NCBI RefSeq assembly: GCF_030209175.1
Contig: NZ_JARVSM010000001.1
Location: 124,001 to 188,000, forward strand
Direction of reading: 5' to 3'
DNA from: Pseudomonas sp. efr-133-TYG-5
GTDB lineage: Bacteria > Pseudomonadota > Gammaproteobacteria > Pseudomonadales > Pseudomonadaceae
DNA length: 64,000 bases
Shown: positions 59,602 through 64,000 of the stretch, one piece after another
How positions within the stretch are numbered: position 1 is the first letter of the stretch
Layout: each line of letters starts with the position of its first letter
Made by a program: the position numbers and the translations under genes
The notes under the pieces: generated by a model
Seen by the model: the letters and a program-made list of their open reading frames with translations, nothing else
What the model was told of the DNA's origin: nothing
Database searches by the model: none

Positions 59602-60405
59602 ATGCAACAACAAGCGATCCAGCAATTTCTCGACACTCAGTTCGATGGCTTCCAGGTTGAAGTCGATGTGTCCCGCGAGCGCGCCGACATCATCCTCAAC
59701 AGGGCACCGTTGAACGTCATTTCCATGGGGCAGCGCGATCAATTGCGCCTGGTCTTCGAAGCCCTCGATGCACACAAAGACGTGCGCGTCATCGTGCTGC
59801 GCTCGGTGGGTGAACACTTCTCCAGCGGCGGCGACATCAAGGGCTTTCTCGAAGCATCGCCGGAGCACGTTTCGAAGCTGGCCTGGAATGTCGCGGCACC
59901 GGCACGTTGCGAAAAACCGGTGATCGTTGCCAACCGTGGCTACACCTTCGGCGTCGGTTTCGAACTGTCCCTGGCCTGCGATTTCCGCATTGCTTCACAA
60001 ACCACTCGCTACGCCTTGCCTGAGCAGAACCTGGGGCAGATACCGGGCTCGGGTGGCTCCGCACGCCTGCAGAAAATCATCGGCATCACCCGCACCAAGC
60101 ACATGGTGATGCGCGCCAAACGCATTACCGGCGACCAGGCCTACGCCTGGGGTATCGCGACCGAGGTCGTGCCGGATACCGAACTGGAAAGCACCGTCGA
60201 CGCGTTGGTCGATGAACTGCGGCGCTTCTCGCCGTTGGCTCAGCGCACGGCGAAAAAACTGATCAACGACAACGAAGATGCGCCGCTGACCGTCGCGATC
60301 GAAATGGAAGGTCACTGCTATAGCCGTCTGCGTAGCTCCAAGGACTTCAAGGAAGGCGTCGAAGCGTTTCACAGCAAGCGTGAAGCCGTGTTTATCGGCG
60401 AGTAA
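59602..60405 (+). CDS. hmfE: Crotonase-family protein (2-oxoglutaroyl-CoA hydrolase candidate)
   Basis: The protein has 267 residues with an enoyl-CoA hydratase/isomerase fold. The oxyanion-hole motifs are HFSSGGDIKGF (about 72-82) and RGYTFGVGFELSLACDFRIA (about 112-131). The usual hydratase Glu pair is not obvious in the second motif (EQNLGQIPGSGGSARL), so another crotonase activity is plausible. It directly follows the synthetase, as hmfE does in the furoate cluster, where the product is a 2-oxoglutaroyl-CoA hydrolase yielding 2-oxoglutarate. The role is inferred from order. Confidence 0.82.
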   Translation: MQQQAIQQFLDTQFDGFQVEVDVSRERADIILNRAPLNVISMGQRDQLRLVFEALDAHKDVRVIVLRSVGEHFSSGGDIKGFLEASPEHVSKLAWNVAAPARCEKPVIVANRGYTFGVGFELSLACDFRIASQTTRYALPEQNLGQIPGSGGSARLQKIIGITRTKHMVMRAKRITGDQAYAWGIATEVVPDTELESTVDALVDELRRFSPLAQRTAKKLINDNEDAPLTVAIEMEGHCYSRLRSSKDFKEGVEAFHSKREAVFIGE

Positions 60406-60586
60406 ATCGTACCGGCGAACAGGCCCGGGAGTATGTTGGTAACGGCGTACGCCTTACGGAGCAGGGCCTGCCGCCCCTTCAATGCAACTGAAAGGGCACA
60501 TCAAGGTTTCACCGCTGACCTGCTGATTACTCGCAACCCGTGCACCGGGATGCAGAACGTTCGATCACCGTTTGTGTGAGGCAACC

Positions 60587-61939
60587 ATGACTACGACAAC
60601 AACAATAACTGCATCACCCTCCAGCGCCGCTTGCGATACACCACAGATTCCACCGGGCAAGGCCTTGCTCGCGGCATTTGCCTCGACATTCGGCTGGGCG
60701 CTGGATTTGTTCGACCTGTTCATTCTGCTCTACGTGGCGCCCATCATCGGCCGCCTGTTCTTCCCCTCGGACACCCCGACCCTGTCGCTGGCCGCGGTAT
60801 ATGCCTCGTTCGCCGTGGCCTTGCTGGTGCGTCCGCTGGGCTCGGCGATCTTCGGCGCGTATGCCGATAAACACGGCCGCAAGCGTGCGTTGATGGTGTC
60901 GATGGTCGGCGTCGGTATTTTCACGGCACTGTTTGGCGCGTTGCCGACCATTCATCAGGTCGGCATATTGGCCCCGATACTGTTTTTGGTCTTGCGGGTG
61001 ATACAGGGCATTTTCGTGGGCGGCATCGTTGCCTCCACTCACACCATCGGCACCGAATCCATCTCGCCGCGCTATCGCGGCTTGATGTCCGGGTTGATCG
61101 GTGGTGCCGGCGCCGGTATGGGCGCGCTGTTGGCGTCATTCACTTATCTGGTGTTGTCGGAGATCTTTCCCGGGGAAGAATTTGACGTCTGGGGCTGGCG
61201 CTTCATGTTCTTCTGCGGCCTGCTAAGCACGTTTTTCGGTCTGGTGATGTTCCGTTACCTGGAAGAGACCCCGGTCTGGCAGCAACTGCAACAAGCGCGC
61301 AAAACCAAGGGGCCGGCGGTAGTTGTCGTGTCGCCGCTCAAGCGTCTGTTCGGTCGCGAGTACCGCGGCGTGATGCTGGTCAACCTGCTGATTACGTTCG
61401 GAGGCGGTGCCACGTATTACCTGGCCTGCGGTTATCTGCCGACGTTGCTCAACGTGGTCGCCAAAGTGCCTCATGCGCAGACTTCGCAGATGCTCATGTA
61501 CGGGTCGGTGGCAACCATTGTCGGAGCACTGGCCTTCGGTTACCTGAGCGACCTGATCGGTCGCAAGAAGACCTTCATGCTGCTGGGTGTGATCAACCTG
61601 GTGAGCCTGCCGATGATGTTTCTGGGTGTCGCCGAATCGGGTTCGCTGACCCGTACTGCGCTGTATTGCGTGGGTATAGGCTTCATAGGTGGGGCGATCA
61701 TCGCGCCGATTCTGATCTTCCTCAACGAACGCTTTGCCACCGAGCTGCGAGCCAGCGGCACCGGATTGTCCTGGAACAACGGTTTCGCCCTCGGCGGAAC
61801 CATGCCGACCTTTGTGTCCCTGGTCAGCGGCAGCCCGGCGCAGATCCCCATGGTGTTGGCGATGTTCGCCGTCGGTCTGTCGGTGATCTACCTGATCGGC
61901 AGCGTGGTGATTCCAGAAACCCAAGGCAATTTCAAGTAA
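60587..61939 (+). CDS. MFS transporter (aromatic/furan acid uptake candidate)
   Basis: The protein has 450 residues with twelve membrane segments. The N-terminal part (TFGWALDLFDLFILLYVAPI) and the MFS loop GAYADKHGRKRAL are typical of the aromatic-acid:H+ symporter and metabolite:H+ symporter groups. The ATG at 60587 follows GTGAGG about 8 bases upstream. It comes 181 bases after the crotonase gene in the same direction and is likely the uptake transporter for the pathway acid. Its 3' end overlaps the convergent alpha/beta hydrolase by 8 bases. Confidence 0.85.
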   Translation: MTTTTTITASPSSAACDTPQIPPGKALLAAFASTFGWALDLFDLFILLYVAPIIGRLFFPSDTPTLSLAAVYASFAVALLVRPLGSAIFGAYADKHGRKRALMVSMVGVGIFTALFGALPTIHQVGILAPILFLVLRVIQGIFVGGIVASTHTIGTESISPRYRGLMSGLIGGAGAGMGALLASFTYLVLSEIFPGEEFDVWGWRFMFFCGLLSTFFGLVMFRYLEETPVWQQLQQARKTKGPAVVVVSPLKRLFGREYRGVMLVNLLITFGGGATYYLACGYLPTLLNVVAKVPHAQTSQMLMYGSVATIVGALAFGYLSDLIGRKKTFMLLGVINLVSLPMMFLGVAESGSLTRTALYCVGIGFIGGAIIAPILIFLNERFATELRASGTGLSWNNGFALGGTMPTFVSLVSGSPAQIPMVLAMFAVGLSVIYLIGSVVIPETQGNFK

Positions 61940-62717
61940 AGGCGGGGAGGCGCTTCAGGAATTCGCAGATCAGCTGCAAGGTCTGCTCGGTCGCTTCGGT
62001 CTGGGGAAAGTGCCGACAGTTATCCAGCAACACACAGCGGCACGGTCCAGCGACCTGTCGCTGGATGACCACCAGTTGCTCGGGCGTGGCGTAGTGGTCT
62101 TCGCGACCCTGAATGACCAGCAACGGCTTTTCGATATAAGCCAACTGCGCTTCGAGATCATCCAAGGAAAAGTCAGGGTGCAACCAACTGTCGCTCCAAC
62201 CGTGAAAAGCGCCATCGACATTTGTCCCATGGTGGCGTGCCAGGCGCTCGCGCAACTCGCCCTGATGCCAGGCCTCGGTGGTGTGGCGAATGCCATCGAG
62301 GCTCTCGGCCTCGACAATCACGTGAGGCGCCAGTGCGATGCTGCCCAACACGCGTGGATCGTTGGTGGCGGCATAGGCAAGGACGATGGATGCGCCGTCA
62401 CTGTGACCGAGCAAGACCACCTGCGGCAGTTGCAAGGCATCGAGCAATTGCCGCAGTTCCCGAGGGCCGTCGCTGCTCAGGTAGTTCAGCGGACGCGGCA
62501 GGGTTACCGGGCTCGATTGCCCATAACCCTGACGGCTGTAAGTGACCACACCGTAACCGCTGGCCTGGGCCAGGCGCAGGGGGAAGTCTTTCCATTGGTC
62601 GGCGCTGCCGAGGCCTTCGTGCAACAGCACCAGTGTCGGTCGCGATGGGTCAGCCGGAGGCAGTTGGCGATGTTCCAGGCGCAGCGCCCCGAGTTGCAAA
62701 TACTGTTGTGGCGACAT
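61932..62717 (-). CDS. Alpha/beta hydrolase
   Basis: The protein has 261 residues with the nucleophile elbow GHSDGAS (S106), oxyanion region LLHEGLGSADQW (about 31-42) and the catalytic Asp/His regions QGREDHYATPEQ and NCRHFPQ. Members hydrolyse esters, thioesters or C-C bonds. It is convergent with the MFS gene (8-base overlap) and divergent from the XdhC gene. It may cleave a lactone or thioester of the same pathway, but this is inference. Confidence 0.88.
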   Translation of the reverse strand: MSPQQYLQLGALRLEHRQLPPADPSRPTLVLLHEGLGSADQWKDFPLRLAQASGYGVVTYSRQGYGQSSPVTLPRPLNYLSSDGPRELRQLLDALQLPQVVLLGHSDGASIVLAYAATNDPRVLGSIALAPHVIVEAESLDGIRHTTEAWHQGELRERLARHHGTNVDGAFHGWSDSWLHPDFSLDDLEAQLAYIEKPLLVIQGREDHYATPEQLVVIQRQVAGPCRCVLLDNCRHFPQTEATEQTLQLICEFLKRLPAFT

Positions 62718-62749
62718 GTTGAATCAACGATTGAACAGGATTGCTCGCA

Positions 62750-62768
62750 GGTTACCGTAAACGTAACC
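62750..62768. promoter_or_regulatory. Inverted repeat in hydrolase/XdhC divergent gap
   Basis: GGTTAC (62750-62755) and GTAACC (62763-62768) with a 7-base spacer lie in the 90-base gap between the divergent alpha/beta hydrolase and XdhC-like genes. It is a plausible operator for one regulator of both. No regulator gene is adjacent in the window. Confidence 0.4.
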
Positions 62769-62807
62769 CTGCATGCAGCACCACGCTTTGCTTGAGGTAC
62801 AGAAAAT

Positions 62808-63779
62808 ATGCGTCATCTCGATGTTCAGGTGATCGACCAGGCACTGCAATGGGCTCGCACCGGTCAGGCCCAGTGGCTATGTACGGTGCTCTCCACCTAT
62901 GGCTCGGCACCGCGTGCGCCGGGTGCGATGCTGGTGACCAATGGCACAGGCGAACACGTCGGCTCGCTGTCGGGTGGCTGCGTCGAAGAGGAGTTTCTCG
63001 AAAGCCTGACGCGCGGTGAGTTACGCGAACCGGCGCAGATCGTCAGTTACGGCGACAGCGTCGAGCAACGCCACCGCCTGCGATTGCCCTGTGGCGGCGT
63101 GCTGATCGTGCTGGTCGAGCACCGCGCTGCCAGTCTCGAATGGATCGCCCACCTGGAGAGTCTGCAAGCAGCGTTGCTGGGTCAGCGTCGTCTGCTGCGT
63201 CACGTCGAGCTGAGCAGTGGTGCCTTGCGCCTGGACCCGGACACCGGACACGGCTGCGAGCGGGTGCAAGTCGTCGACGAAAGCGTGCGCATCAGCGTCG
63301 GCCCGGCGTTACGACTGATTCTGGCGGGGCTCTCGCCGGTCGCCGAATTCTGCGCCAGTTTTGCCCGCGCCATCGGCTGCGAAGTCATCGCCTGCGATCC
63401 CCGGGAAGAGATGCTGCAAGTACAACTAGAAGGTGTGGAGACGCAACGCGTGCTGCCCTCGATGTTCATTGCCGCCGGAGGTTGCCACGCGGCGACCGCG
63501 GTGGTGGCGCTGACTCACGATCCGCGAATCGATGACCTGGCGCTGATGGAAGCGGTGCACACGCCGGCGTTTTACATCGGCGCCATGGGATCTCAGGCAA
63601 CGTCGGCCAAGCGCGCTGAGCGGCTGAAACGCATCGGTGGTCTGACGGATGAACAGATCGCCCGTTTACACATGCCCATCGGCCTCGATCTGGGCAGCAA
63701 GGCCCCGGCGGAAATCGCTCTGGCGGTGGTGGCCGATATCCTGCGCGTTTATCACGGCAAAGAACGCCATGCCTTGTAA
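62808..63779 (+). CDS. XdhC/CoxF-family molybdenum cofactor maturation protein
   Basis: The protein has 323 residues. The N-terminal XdhC/CoxI domain (GSAPRAPGAMLVTNGTGEHV, then GSLSGGCVEEEFLE) is followed by a C-terminal Rossmann domain (LILAGLSPVAEFCASFARAI) and the family ending SAKRAERLKRIGGLTDEQI. XdhC proteins bind sulfurated Moco and insert it into xanthine-dehydrogenase-type enzymes. The likely client is the CoxL-type enzyme of the operon 6 kb upstream, perhaps also the enzyme at 40.7 kb. Divergent from the alpha/beta hydrolase. Confidence 0.88.
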   Translation: MRHLDVQVIDQALQWARTGQAQWLCTVLSTYGSAPRAPGAMLVTNGTGEHVGSLSGGCVEEEFLESLTRGELREPAQIVSYGDSVEQRHRLRLPCGGVLIVLVEHRAASLEWIAHLESLQAALLGQRRLLRHVELSSGALRLDPDTGHGCERVQVVDESVRISVGPALRLILAGLSPVAEFCASFARAIGCEVIACDPREEMLQVQLEGVETQRVLPSMFIAAGGCHAATAVVALTHDPRIDDLALMEAVHTPAFYIGAMGSQATSAKRAERLKRIGGLTDEQIARLHMPIGLDLGSKAPAEIALAVVADILRVYHGKERHAL

Positions 63780-63967
63780 GGCGGTTTTTCCGACGAACGT
63801 GGGGGCTGCGAAAGTCGAGGTAGACGCTCGGTCATTCGCGCGCGATAGTGGCCAGCCAAGTGTTGCTGAACCATGGACCGATCGACGCGCTTGTGAAATA
63901 GATAAGCGCCCCGATGATATGCATTGAGGCCGATAACGATATCGCTTCAAGCGAGCGGAGGAATCTG

Positions 63968-64000
63968 ATGTCGATTGCCCAACGGGTTTTCCACGGCAGG
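63968..64000 (+). CDS. Start of a gene cut by the window edge
   Basis: An ATG at 63968 has GGAGG 6-10 bases upstream, and the first eleven codons (MSIAQRVFHGR) stay open to the window end. Too short to assign. The 188-base gap before it (63780-63967) shows no gene. Confidence 0.4.
   Translation, partial: MSIAQRVFHGR

Noticed and set aside
1..64000. tRNA, rRNA, CRISPR, prophage or insertion sequences
   Set aside because: No cloverleaf, repeat-spacer array, transposase or integrase sequence was seen on either strand by reading.

Overview
The window is GC-rich, densely coded and typical of a fluorescent-group Pseudomonas chromosome. The signs are many LysR regulators, small secreted Pseudomonas-type proteins, an RsbR/S/T stressosome-like module, a PhnCDE-like uptake operon of the putative-selenate type, and molybdenum hydroxylase catabolic operons. 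No tRNA, rRNA, CRISPR array, insertion sequence or prophage was recognised. It reads as an accessory metabolic region of small catabolic or detoxification units, each next to its own regulator.

Layout. 0-4.3 kb: a partial secreted protein, a GFA-family protein, and an oxidoreductase pair (MDR + SDR) divergent from a TetR regulator. 3.7-8.7 kb: a MerR regulator, an exported DJ-1-like protein with an exported acetoacetate-decarboxylase-like protein, a saccharopine-dehydrogenase-like reductase and an Old Yellow Enzyme. Three MerR-style promoters (TTGACC -35, 19-bp spacer) tie these genes together. 8.8-11.8 kb: MDR dehydrogenase/LysR divergent pair and a LysE exporter. 12-16.3 kb: two DUF1254-type exported proteins and an outer-membrane barrel. 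16.4-20.4 kb: GFA protein, LysR, a small membrane gene cut by an amber codon, and an ABC exporter.

20.6-26 kb: a six-gene minus-strand operon rsbR-rsbS-rsbT-rsbX-like phosphatase-histidine kinase-hybrid kinase, in which a stressosome appears to feed phosphorelay proteins rather than a sigma-B switch. 26.3-29.5 kb: a four-gene ABC uptake operon. 29.6-39.3 kb: LysR/SDR, GST/LysR, cupin, VOC, HabA-like membrane protein, a GntR-MFS-amidohydrolase unit, a CigR-like protein and a 53-aa membrane protein.

39.4-48.5 kb: NemA-type ene-reductase, a three-component Tat-exported molybdenum dehydrogenase (2Fe-2S, Moco and triheme cytochrome c subunits), and MFS/LysR/MFS genes. 48.7-51.3 kb: a decayed thiolase and three small genes. 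51.4-53.6 kb: a GAF-PAS-GGDEF-EAL protein. 53.7-63.8 kb: an operon whose gene order matches the hmfABCDE 2-furoate pathway: a CoxL-CoxG fusion, FAD and 2Fe-2S subunits, an acyl-CoA synthetase, a crotonase-family hydrolase and an MFS importer. An alpha/beta hydrolase and an XdhC maturation factor follow. The likely flow is acid uptake, CoA activation, ring hydroxylation by the Mo enzyme and hydrolysis to a central metabolite. The substrate is inferred from gene order and subunit type, not shown by the sequence.
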